Source: Chitinophagaceae bacterium UBA4407 (GTDB lineage Bacteria > Bacteroidota > Bacteroidia > Chitinophagales > Chitinophagaceae). From it: DNA of 56,617 nt. Of this stretch, positions 18,384-25,826 are shown one piece after another. The translations under genes and the position numbers were made by a program. The stretch covers positions 1-56,617 of the forward strand of contig DGQT01000117.1 of assembly GCA_002390845.1 (NCBI GenBank). Direction: 5' to 3'. Within the stretch, counting starts at the first letter, position 1. Each line of letters begins with the position of its first letter. The notes beneath the pieces were generated by a model, which saw only the letters and a program-made list of their open reading frames with translations, did not search any database and was not told the DNA's origin.

Positions 18384-19547
18384 TTATTGATTCTTCAATA
18401 CAAGGTATTCCAGCAACAAAGCATCGTTGTAAGCAGGGCAGTAATGGTAGAACAATCCTGTGTTTTTCTTTGTTGCATATTTGCGCAACCAACCCGGAAA
18501 ATAAGACGGGATATTGCCAACAAAAAAAGAGAAATCATTTTGTTCAATGCCAGTTTCAAATTCAGCGATTGACGGTAATTCTAATACAGGTGGTATGTAA
18601 CCCCACTTCATAATTGCACTGCTTAAGATAATTTTCTCCAGTATGTTTTTGGTGTTTGAAAATTCAATTACAGCGTCGGTTAGCAGCTTCACTTTCAGTG
18701 CCTCCAATTCAGGAATCTCTTTGATGCTCATCAACCTTGCGATGTGGTATAAGATGAGTGAAGTTTTTGGATAGTATGGTGAAGCATAAACAGGTTGACT
18801 GATATGATCATTATTTTTTATTGTAGTTAGAATTACATCAAGGCTGGCTGAGTCTGCTTTTGTCCAGGGAAAGTTGTACAATTGAACAAAGCTTAACAGG
18901 TTACACAACACGCTTACATCAAATACAACCGGAAACTTTTTGCCAAACCATGTAGAATAAGCTGGCAATTGATTGTAGCTACTGATGACTGATCTAACCT
19001 TATTTGAATCACTATTAGTGAACGATTGCATGAGTAAATGAACATTGGCTGCAAAAGAATCATCTTCCTGAAGCGCAAGCAGGGAAAGCACTGTATCGTC
19101 CATGTCATCAGGCAGTGTAACATTTTTTTTGAATGGATTTATTAAGCCTGTATATGGGTATTCAAAAGTTGTATCTGTTCTCCAGAAGTTATACGTGTTC
19201 CTGCCTTTCTGGTTTTTAAATTTTGGAAATAATGGCTTTTCTTTTTCCAGGATTTCATCAATTAATAACTGGTTGTCTTTTGATACAAAAGATTTAATAT
19301 CACTGAGCGTATAAGCAATAAGCGTATTGAAAAAAATATTGTTGTCTTTTTTCTTATTGCTAAATGATTCTTTTCTGGAAATATAAGAAGGGGAAATTCC
19401 CGGCAAAAAATAATCATCCTGTTTTACCTGTTGTTCTGCAATTCTTTTCAATAAAAAATTTATATGCAAACTGTCCTGCGCATTGCATAATTGGGGCAAT
19501 ATGTTTAACCAGGACAGTAAAAGAAATATGGAAAATATTTTTTTCAT
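18384..19547 (-). CDS. Exported conserved protein with a DxDDT motif, function unknown
   Basis: A 387-residue protein with a signal peptide (1-23, ending CNAQ). I do not recognise the family with certainty. Residues near 155 read LPDDMDDTVLSLLAL, which contains DxDDT, the aspartate motif of class II terpene cyclases. The rest is predicted mainly helical, which would suit an alpha/alpha-toroid fold. It is far shorter than squalene-hopene cyclase and no QW repeats are visible. The motif may only reflect a related toroid used for another purpose. It is separated from the Ada-like gene by 78 bp and might share a transcript. The region upstream holds interleaved inverted repeats. Confidence 0.6.
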   Translation of the reverse strand: MKKIFSIFLLLSWLNILPQLCNAQDSLHINFLLKRIAEQQVKQDDYFLPGISPSYISRKESFSNKKKDNNIFFNTLIAYTLSDIKSFVSKDNQLLIDEILEKEKPLFPKFKNQKGRNTYNFWRTDTTFEYPYTGLINPFKKNVTLPDDMDDTVLSLLALQEDDSFAANVHLLMQSFTNSDSNKVRSVISSYNQLPAYSTWFGKKFPVVFDVSVLCNLLSFVQLYNFPWTKADSASLDVILTTIKNNDHISQPVYASPYYPKTSLILYHIARLMSIKEIPELEALKVKLLTDAVIEFSNTKNILEKIILSSAIMKWGYIPPVLELPSIAEFETGIEQNDFSFFVGNIPSYFPGWLRKYATKKNTGLFYHYCPAYNDALLLEYLVLKNQ

Positions 19548-19585
19548 TCAGGAGCTAAAATAGCAGATTTATTTTTGCCAGCTTT

Positions 19586-19872
19586 CACGCAGAGGCCTAG
19601 TGGGCGCAGAAATTAATAATGTGATCCGGTATGAATCTTTTTTTAACCTTAGTAGAAAAATCAGCAGCCTTATTTCAACTTTATTACCTTATTCAACTAT
19701 TCTGTGCAATAAGGTAATAAGGTTTCTTAGAATAGTTGACGTTTCTACTAAGGTTTTATGAGTTTCCAGTTTTGCAGCGCTGTATTGCAGGATTTCAATT
19801 TCATTATTCTTATCCTAGACTCACGTTAACATTCATTGGTTTTGTTCTCTGCGATCTCCTTTGCTCTGCGTG
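19586..19872. repeat. Nested palindromic repeat block
   Basis: The outer arms are CACGCAGAG (19586-19594) and CTCTGCGTG (19864-19872). Inside lie further inverted repeats described separately. The block fills the 19548-20055 gap together with the R module at 19922 and a terminator; no gene is seen in it. Confidence 0.65.
19645..19755. repeat. Interleaved inverted repeats (pseudoknot-like order)
   Basis: Three pairs of perfect arms occur in the order A-B-C-B'-C'-A': A 19645-19658 with A' 19742-19755 (14 bp), B 19681-19693 with B' 19708-19720 (13 bp), C 19694-19703 with C' 19729-19738 (10 bp). B/B' and C/C' cross each other. It lies about 100 bp upstream of the minus-strand gene starting at 19547. 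Confidence 0.85.
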
Positions 19873-19921
19873 ATACTCTTTTCGCTTCAATCTTCGCTTG
19901 GGCAAAGCTCAATACACCTCT

Positions 19922-19980
19922 GAACGTACAAGTGAGTGACACAACCGAAGCTTCATAGTAAATCAAAAGCCGTGTACACA
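19922..19980 (-). repeat. Single R module (class B)
   Basis: Inner GAACGTAC, core GTACAAGTGAGTGACACAA (19926-19944), then GAAGCTTCATAGTA and outer AAAGCCG. It lies next to the terminator of the minus-strand acyl-CoA dehydrogenase. Confidence 0.87.
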
Positions 19981-20002
19981 ATTGTATTTAAAAAAATTAA
20001 AA

Positions 20003-20024
20003 GCCCCGCCGTTACCGGCAGGGC
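20003..20024 (-). terminator. Intrinsic terminator of the acyl-CoA dehydrogenase gene
   Basis: On the minus strand GCCCTGCCG, loop GTAA and CGGCGGGGC are followed by TTTTAATTTTTT. The stem has one mismatch. It lies 31 bp past the stop. Confidence 0.9.
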
Positions 20025-20055
20025 CTTTGTTCCCATGTGCATTATGAAACAAAAC

Positions 20056-21210
20056 CTATTTTAAAATACTGCGGCCAATTACAATGCGTTGTACTTCGCT
20101 GGTGCCTTCGTATATCTGTGTAATTTTTGCGTCACGCATAAAACGTTCTACGTGATATTCCTTTACATAACCGTATCCGCCGTGGATTTGCACCGCTTCT
20201 GTCGCGGCCCACATAGCCGTTTCGCTGGCATATACTTTAGCCATTGAAGAACTTAAAGTATAATCGATACCATTGTCTTTTTCCCAGGCAGCTTTAAGGC
20301 ATAGCAGCCTTGCAGCTTCAATTCGGGTAGCCATGTCGGCAAGCTTGAATTGTATAATCTGGTGGTGCATGATTTCTTTACCAAATGCCTTACGCTCTTT
20401 TGCATATTTTAAAGACAGTTCGTAAGAACCACTTGCAATACCTAATGCCTGCGATGCAATGCCAATACGCCCTCCGGCCAAAGTCTTCATGGCGAACTTA
20501 AAGCCAAAACCATCTGCGCCAATCCTGTTTTCTTTAGGCACTTTTACATCGGTGAACATGATGCTGTGCGTATCGCTGCCACGAATACCCAACTTATTTT
20601 CTTTTGCGCCAACCGTAACACCGGGCCAGTTTTTTTCAACAATAAAAGTATTGATACCCTGCGAGCCTTTTGCCACATCTGTTTGCGCCATTACAAGATA
20701 TACGCTGGCACTGTTGCCATTGGTAATCCAGTTCTTGGTGCCGTTTAATAAATAGTAATCGCCTTTATCTTCTGCAGTTGTTTTTTGCGAAGTTGCATCG
20801 CTGCCAGCTTCGGGCTCGCTTAATAAAAATGCACCGATATACAATTCACCATCTTTGATTCCCTGCGCCAGCGGATAAAGATATTTTTGTTTTTGTTCTT
20901 CGTTGCCATACGCTTCAAGCCCCCAGCTTACAAGGCTGTTATTTACACTCATGCAAACACTTACACTTGCATCAACTTTGCTTATTTCCTCCATTGCCAG
21001 CACATAGCTCATGGTATCCATGCCGGCACCACCATTTTCCGGTTTTACCATCATGCCCATAAAGCCAAGTTCTGCAAGTTTCATAATCTGTTCGCGTGGA
21101 AATTTCTGGTGTTCATCGCGTTCGATTACGCCGGGCAAACATTCATTTACAGCAAAATCACGTGCCGCTTTTTGAATCATTAACTGCTCTTCGCTTAACT
21201 GGAAATACAT
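20056..21210 (-). CDS. Acyl-CoA dehydrogenase
   Basis: A 384-residue flavoprotein that oxidises acyl-CoA to trans-2-enoyl-CoA and passes electrons to electron-transfer flavoprotein. The signatures GAFLLSEPEAGSDATS and GSDTHSIMFTDVKVP are present, with the C-terminal QIHGGYGYVKEYHVERFMRD. The catalytic base is E368 in IYEGTSE, at the position used by short-chain and butyryl-CoA dehydrogenases. The length is normal. The gene is monocistronic with its own terminator. It is likely part of fatty acid or branched-chain amino acid oxidation; acyl specificity cannot be read off. Confidence 0.96.
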   Translation of the reverse strand: MYFQLSEEQLMIQKAARDFAVNECLPGVIERDEHQKFPREQIMKLAELGFMGMMVKPENGGAGMDTMSYVLAMEEISKVDASVSVCMSVNNSLVSWGLEAYGNEEQKQKYLYPLAQGIKDGELYIGAFLLSEPEAGSDATSQKTTAEDKGDYYLLNGTKNWITNGNSASVYLVMAQTDVAKGSQGINTFIVEKNWPGVTVGAKENKLGIRGSDTHSIMFTDVKVPKENRIGADGFGFKFAMKTLAGGRIGIASQALGIASGSYELSLKYAKERKAFGKEIMHHQIIQFKLADMATRIEAARLLCLKAAWEKDNGIDYTLSSSMAKVYASETAMWAATEAVQIHGGYGYVKEYHVERFMRDAKITQIYEGTSEVQRIVIGRSILK

Positions 21211-21230
21211 CTTTTATGTTTTATAAGCCG

Positions 21231-21238
21231 CAAAAGTA
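21231..21238 (-). promoter_or_regulatory. Candidate -7 box of the acyl-CoA dehydrogenase gene
   Basis: On the minus strand TACTTTTG matches the Bacteroidota -7 consensus TAnnTTTG and lies 20 nt before the start codon. No well-spaced -33 TTG was found. Confidence 0.4.
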
Positions 21239-21339
21239 ATTGAAAGCAACTACAAAAACTAACAAGTGATAGCGTATTTTTTTAGCTGTAGTTTTATAAC
21301 TATACACTATTTGGAATAAATTTTTTTGTTGCCAGTAGT

Positions 21340-21400
21340 GAGCGGAGACGAACTATATTACTACTATCATCGCCGGTTGTGTCACTCACTTGTACGTTCT
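21340..21400 (+). repeat. Single L module (class B)
   Basis: Core TTGTGTCACTCACTTGTAC (21377-21395) with inner GTTCTG. The outer segment TTACTACTATCA is shared with the L module at 36765. It lies between the starts of one minus-strand gene and the stop of the next, so it does not follow a plus-strand gene. Confidence 0.82.
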
Positions 21401-21483
21401 GTTCACTCTTCGGCATATGCAAGGGTGTTTACAAAATCAAACATTGCTTCATGTGGTGCATTTCAAATAGCGTATAGTTATTC

Positions 21484-22707
21484 CTATTCTGCAAGCAAAC
21501 CATCTACTGTTTCATAAAATTTATTTTTATACGCTGTATAATATTCGCCTGTACCCGGACCATAAAAACTGGTGTGTACTTCCCTCACGTTTCCTTTTTT
21601 ATCAATAAAAACCGTGGTGGGAAAAGATTTTATAGCTGTAAGCTGCGGCAATGTTTTTTCTGTCTTTTTTTCATCTCCTGCTGCCACACCGGTTATTAAC
21701 ATAGCATATTGCACATCGAATAATTTTTGAAATTTTGAAATACTCAATTTCGACCTTGCAAGATCCGTTGTAAATTCATAAGCCAAAGCAATGATCTCTA
21801 CGCCACGCGAATGATTGCTTTTATAATAGTCAGCCAGGAACTTTGTTTCATCAAGGCAGTTGGCGCACCAGCTTCCCATCAGTTGTATAATGACTACTTT
21901 ATTTTTATATTTTTCATCATCAATAGAAACAGGCAAGCCATTTAAGTCTTTAAATGTAAAATTGAGTTTTGTTTCGCCTTCACGCAGCGATGTAGGTTCA
22001 TTTGCTTCAGGCAAACTAATGTTTTCATTTCGCTCCGCAATCCAGGTTTCTTTGCCCGTATAGCCGTTATAAAATATGCCGCCGGAAATTGTGTTGCTGT
22101 TTTCAATTTTAGCTTCGAATAAACGACTGTTGTCGCCATCAAAACTGGTAAGTTTTAAAGAATCTCCGGTTACAATTCCGTCCACGTAGCGGTAGTCGCC
22201 AGAAGGCGTTAAAAAAGTACCGGTAAGTTTATTTCCTTCCTGTTCAAATTCTGCAACGGCTTTACGGGTGGTACCGTTGGCGCGGGTAACGGTAACATCC
22301 CATTTGCCGGTGATATTATTTTTTGCGACACCGTTAACTGCTGCAAAACGTTCCTTTGTATTTGCAACTGCAAACAATGGCCAGTATTGCGTTGCGCCCG
22401 CTGTGCCCTTTATATAAGTGCCGCTCAGGTTGCCATTTGCCAGCACCCTTACCCTGAATGATGATTCAAAGGCAGGCAGCTCAAAGAACAAAGAATCTTT
22501 TACCTGCCTTATGCCAGTTATCCTTATTCTTTCAGCCGCATTAATCACATATAAAATTGTTTTGCCCTGCTCCTGTTTGCGCTCAAGTTGAAACACCACC
22601 TGTTTTCCATCCTTACGGTCTATCAAAACACGCCAGTTATTTTTAAGCTGTGCGTTTACAAATACCGATACCAGCAGGCAAATAAATAAAACGATCTTCT
22701 GTTTCAT
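21484..22707 (-). CDS. Exported TlpA-like thioredoxin-fold protein
   Basis: A 407-residue protein. The signal peptide (1-19, ending VNAQ) is followed by about 230 residues of beta-rich sequence of unknown role and a C-terminal TlpA/AhpC-type thioredoxin domain (about 250-400). The redox pair is GSWCANCLDE, the CxxC of thiol-disulfide oxidoreductases acting in the envelope. The ATG at 22707 begins MKQKIVLFICLL; the frame is open 13 codons further up but that would spoil the signal peptide. Proteins of this layout reduce or resolve periplasmic disulfides; the partner is unknown. Confidence 0.88.
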   Translation of the reverse strand: MKQKIVLFICLLVSVFVNAQLKNNWRVLIDRKDGKQVVFQLERKQEQGKTILYVINAAERIRITGIRQVKDSLFFELPAFESSFRVRVLANGNLSGTYIKGTAGATQYWPLFAVANTKERFAAVNGVAKNNITGKWDVTVTRANGTTRKAVAEFEQEGNKLTGTFLTPSGDYRYVDGIVTGDSLKLTSFDGDNSRLFEAKIENSNTISGGIFYNGYTGKETWIAERNENISLPEANEPTSLREGETKLNFTFKDLNGLPVSIDDEKYKNKVVIIQLMGSWCANCLDETKFLADYYKSNHSRGVEIIALAYEFTTDLARSKLSISKFQKLFDVQYAMLITGVAAGDEKKTEKTLPQLTAIKSFPTTVFIDKKGNVREVHTSFYGPGTGEYYTAYKNKFYETVDGLLAE

Positions 22708-23089
22708 ACCCGGAATTTCTATAGCGCAAGTTCGGGGAAAAAGCATTCAAACATTGTTTGGATTAAATGGCAATTAAATAAAGCAGTGAAAAAAATTCGG
22801 TGCAGACTAAAATAATCCTATCAAGTTTTTGTACCCGCCCAAGGCGGGACTCTCCGGCTACCATAGCTTTATTGAGCAAAGCGAAAATAACGCCGACGGT
22901 ATGCATTGTAAGTTTAGATTATGAATGGTTTTTAACCATGCGAAGATTGGAGTAAATCGTTTTTTAGCCAAGCCACCATGGTATAAAGAAGAATACATCA
23001 TAACAACAAAAAATAAAACTTGCTTATACCAGTTCGCCAACTTCAAACTTTCCAACATTTTCTCTTTTAAAAAAATTTGCAAAAAAAAA
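22708..23089. other. Gap with repeat fragments
   Basis: No gene is seen. CCCGCC-CAA-GGCGGG (22834-22848) is a perfect small hairpin. The sequence at 22855-22890 recurs in inverted orientation at 25665-25699 inside another element, with a one-base difference in length. The promoter of the ArsR operon begins at 23090. Confidence 0.6.
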
Positions 23090-23138
23090 TTGCGAAACCG
23101 AATAGCTGCGCATATATTTGCAACCGATTAGCTGCGCA
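23090..23138 (+). promoter_or_regulatory. Promoter and direct-repeat operator of the ArsR operon
   Basis: TTG (23090-23092), 20 bp and TATATTTG (23113-23120) match the Bacteroidota promoter. Two direct repeats, ACCGAATAGCTGCGCA (23097-23112) and ACCGATTAGCTGCGCA (23123-23138), differ at one base and flank the -7 box, 26 bp start to start. A repressor bound there would block transcription, so autoregulation by the ArsR protein is likely. Confidence 0.75.
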
Positions 23139-23155
23139 AGAAAAAATTAAGCATT

Positions 23156-23476
23156 ATGAGACGAGATATTTTCCAGGCAATAGCCGACCCGACAAGGCGG
23201 GCAATTATTACCTTAATTGCATTGCAGGCAATGACACCAAATGCCATTGCAAACAACTTTCACACTACCCGGCAATCTGTTTCCAAACACCTTCGCATCC
23301 TCACAGAATGCGAACTGGTAAAACAGGAACAACAAGGCAGGGAAATTTATTACTCCTTACAAGTTGAAAAAATGAAAGAGATCGATAAATGGATTGACCA
23401 ATTCAGGAAAATCTGGGAAACCCGGTTTAATCAACTTGACAATGTATTATCAACAATTATAAAAGAAAAAAAATGA
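23156..23476 (+). CDS. ArsR-type winged-helix transcriptional regulator
   Basis: A 106-residue repressor of the ArsR/SmtB fold, of the metal-independent type paired with SRPBCC proteins. It starts RRDIFQAIADPTRRAII, typical of this subgroup, with the recognition segment ANNFHTTRQSVSKHLRIL. No metal-binding cysteine pair is visible in the helix. It overlaps the next gene by 4 bp (ATGA). The flanking direct repeats upstream are its probable operator. Confidence 0.94.
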   Translation: MRRDIFQAIADPTRRAIITLIALQAMTPNAIANNFHTTRQSVSKHLRILTECELVKQEQQGREIYYSLQVEKMKEIDKWIDQFRKIWETRFNQLDNVLSTIIKEKK

Positions 23477-23973
23477 ACGACAATTTGCTATTTGATTTTA
23501 CTGTTAACAAGTCAACAAAAACAGTATTAATAACCAAAGAATTTGATGCTGACCTTTCGCTGGTATGGGATGCTTTTACCAAGAAGGAAATTCTGGACCA
23601 ATGGTGGGCACCTAAACCCTTTTCATCAAAAACGAAAGCGATGAATTTTGAAGTTGGGGGCCGAAGATTTTATGCTATGGTAAGCCCCGAAGGACAGGAA
23701 CGTTGGGTAGTACAAAAATATACTTCCATTACTCCCAAAACCAATTTCAAATTGTATAATGCTTTTGCAGATGCTGCTGAAAACCCCGAGCTGCCTGGTT
23801 CTGAATGGGATCATACTTTCAGCGAACAAAGCGGAAAGACAACAGTCAGGGTTAGTATTTATAATGAATCTCTTGAACGCATGGAGAAGCAGATCGAAAT
23901 GGGCTTTAAAGAAGGATTTACTATGACACTGAACAGCCTGCAAGAACTGTTGACAACTTTATCAGAAAAATAA
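23473..23973 (+). CDS. SRPBCC (AHSA1-like) domain protein
   Basis: A 166-residue protein of the START/Bet v1-like fold: ITKEFDADLSLVWDAFTKK, then WWAPKPFSS, and the C-terminal helix GFKEGFTMTLNSLQELL. AHSA1-like proteins form a hydrophobic pocket; those next to an ArsR regulator have no settled function. It is translationally coupled to the ArsR gene through the ATGA overlap. Confidence 0.93.
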   Translation: MNDNLLFDFTVNKSTKTVLITKEFDADLSLVWDAFTKKEILDQWWAPKPFSSKTKAMNFEVGGRRFYAMVSPEGQERWVVQKYTSITPKTNFKLYNAFADAAENPELPGSEWDHTFSEQSGKTTVRVSIYNESLERMEKQIEMGFKEGFTMTLNSLQELLTTLSEK

Positions 23974-24027
23974 TTCCTATAACAACCGGGGCAAACAAAA
24001 ATTTCTAAAATTTATAAAATAAAAACT

Positions 24028-24462
24028 ATGGCACTTATCAATCCTCACATTAACTTCAACGGAAATGCCGAAGAAGCATTTACCTTTTACAAATCAGTAT
24101 TTGGCGGAGAGTTTGCAAAGATTATTCGTTTCAAAGACCTTGCAAGCGCTGAATTCCCGGTTTCAGAAAAAGAAGAAAATAAAATTATGCATATTGCTTT
24201 GCCTATCGGTAAAAGTAATATGTTAATGGCAAATGATGTTCCGGAATTTATGGGAAAAACAAACGAAAATGAGAACAGAAGTAAAATTGTAATAAATACA
24301 GAAAGTAAAGAAGAAGCAGACAAATTATTTAATGGACTCTCAGCAGGAGGACAAATAGAAGGGCCTATGGGTGATGCTCCCTGGGGTTCATATTTTGGTT
24401 GTTTCAGAGATAAATACGGAATAGAATGGATTGTGGTATTTGACCCGGAATATAAAGGATAA
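24028..24462 (+). CDS. VOC family protein, PhnB-like
   Basis: A 144-residue glyoxalase-fold protein of the PhnB / 3-demethylubiquinone methyltransferase-like group: INPHINFNGNAEEAFTFYKS at the N-terminus and GPMGDAPWGSYFGCFRDKYG near the C-terminus. It lies 54 bp after the SRPBCC gene and is probably in the same operon. The enzymatic activity of such members is rarely known. A remnant of a related gene lies at 25003. Confidence 0.92.
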   Translation: MALINPHINFNGNAEEAFTFYKSVFGGEFAKIIRFKDLASAEFPVSEKEENKIMHIALPIGKSNMLMANDVPEFMGKTNENENRSKIVINTESKEEADKLFNGLSAGGQIEGPMGDAPWGSYFGCFRDKYGIEWIVVFDPEYKG

Positions 24463-24540
24463 TTGTAACCGCAGAAATTCTATGAAACCTTAAAACGTGA
24501 TTTGAAAAGCAAAGTAAGCAACCCGCAATTTTATATTTAT

Positions 24541-24972
24541 ATGAACCTGCAAAAACAAATCGCAGCGTATATTACCAGCCAGCCTGAGCCAAAACGTAAT
24601 GACATTCAAGAGTTGCACAGCATCATTCTGCAAGTAATGCCGGCATGTAAATTATGGTTCCTCGATGGCAAAGACGATAAAGGCAAAACTGTTTCTAATC
24701 CTAATATAGGATATGGATCTTACACCATACAATATGCTGATGGAACAACCAGGGAGTTTTATCAAATTGGTTTAAGTGCGAACACAACCGGGATCTCTGT
24801 TTACATCCTTGGTATAAAAGATAAGAAATACTTAGCCCAAACGTATGGGGGAAAAATAGGCAAGGCAATTGTTACGGGGTATTGTATTAAGTTCAAAATA
24901 CTAAAAGATATAAACATTGATATTCTTCAGGCGGCAATACAATATGGAGTTGAGGCTACGAATAAAGGATGA
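24541..24972 (+). CDS. DUF1801 domain protein
   Basis: A 143-residue soluble protein with DUF1801 features: LHSIILQVMPACKLWFLDGKD, NIGYGSYTIQYADG and GISVYILGIKDK. The ATG at 24541 gives the usual N-terminus; the frame extends to a TTG at 24502 that is less likely. It is the last intact gene of the ArsR operon and a distant paralogue of the protein at 8779. Confidence 0.87.
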   Translation: MNLQKQIAAYITSQPEPKRNDIQELHSIILQVMPACKLWFLDGKDDKGKTVSNPNIGYGSYTIQYADGTTREFYQIGLSANTTGISVYILGIKDKKYLAQTYGGKIGKAIVTGYCIKFKILKDINIDILQAAIQYGVEATNKG

Positions 24973-25002
24973 TCAGTTGAAATACCAATAGCCTAAAGTT
25001 CG

Positions 25003-25122
25003 TGGGCTAATTACTTTGGAATGTTTGCAGACAAATTTGGGCTTAGACGGATGGTGAACTTTGCACAAAAACAACAGGCAAACGTAACCAAAGAAAAACA
25101 ACCAACCGCTCAGGTAGCATAA
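25003..25122 (+). pseudogene. C-terminal remnant of a VOC/PhnB-like gene
   Basis: A 39-codon frame without a start reads WANYFGMFADKFGLRRMVNF and ends in a natural TAA at 25120. It matches the C-terminus of PhnB-like VOC proteins (compare YFGCFRDKYGIEWIVVF in the gene at 24028). The rest of the gene is missing, so it is a deletion relic, probably of a second VOC gene of this operon. Confidence 0.72.
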
Positions 25123-25140
25123 ATGGTAATTTGATAAGAA

Positions 25141-25350
25141 ATGGTTGAAATTTTTAAAACAAATGTTCAGAAAAAAACACAAGGTAAAATGCTGCTGCGT
25201 ATTTTGCATGAAGCATTCCCTTCGCTTAAAATAAACTTTGATCTTTCAGATGTTGATAAAGTACTGAGAGTTGAAGGAGAAAATATAACAGCATCACGAA
25301 TAGTAATACTTGTAAAGGAGCATGGGTTTAAGTGCGAGTTATTAGATTAA
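25141..25350 (+). CDS. Small conserved protein, function unknown
   Basis: A 69-residue protein with alternating hydrophobic pattern (MLLRILHEAFPSLKINFDLS, then DKVLRVEGENI, then VKEHGFKCELLD). The layout of two helices and a few strands with a C-terminal cysteine resembles ferredoxin-like or HMA-like small proteins that lack a metal motif. I infer it is a real gene from its protein-like composition and position, starting 18 bp after the VOC remnant. No function is proposed. Confidence 0.65.
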   Translation: MVEIFKTNVQKKTQGKMLLRILHEAFPSLKINFDLSDVDKVLRVEGENITASRIVILVKEHGFKCELLD

Positions 25351-25382
25351 CCTGTGTTAAAGGATAAGTATATTAATATTTT

Positions 25383-25750
25383 GATACCGGCATTTGTTCC
25401 CTGGTTGTGCATCGTTGCGTCGCACATCTAATATATGTTCGTTTTCTTAAAAACTCTATCATCATTTTTCTTTTAAACAAATATTCAGTTAAAGCATAGA
25501 ACTCTCGCTGCAAAAGGCTATGCTGCATATTGCTTCCGTTCCGCGTCGCAATTGGATTATTTATTTTTTAATCCGTACCATTCCATGATTCCCTATTTAC
25601 TGATTTGATATTCGCCGGGATAAAATTAAAATACATTCCAGCTGAATAAGCCATGCAGTAGCTTTTATTTTCGCTTTGCTCAATAAAGCTATGTAGCCGA
25701 AGAGTGCGACGCAAGAAAAGCGGAAACGATTGATATCGCCGGGCTCAAAA
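25383..25750. repeat. Complete palindromic element, long and degenerate (class A)
   Basis: Left core TTGCGTCGCACATC (25415-25428), right core AGAGTGCGACGCAA (25701-25714), outer ends GATACCGGC and GCCGGGCTC. The 270-bp interior includes a further CGCGTCGCAA (25542-25551) and the segment 25665-25699 that recurs inverted at 22855. It lies between convergent stops and fills the 25351-25826 gap. Confidence 0.8.
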
Positions 25751-25775
25751 AAATATTTAATACCCGGCAATAAAA

Positions 25776-25808
25776 AAGGGTTGAATTATGATGCATAATT
25801 CAACCCTT
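25776..25808 (-). terminator. Strong intrinsic terminator of the giant repeat protein gene
   Basis: A perfect 15-bp stem, AAGGGTTGAATTATG with its complement, around a 3-nt loop. On the minus strand it is followed by TTTTTTATT. It lies 19 bp past the stop. Confidence 0.93.
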
Positions 25809-25826
25809 AACTAAAAGTATGATTAA

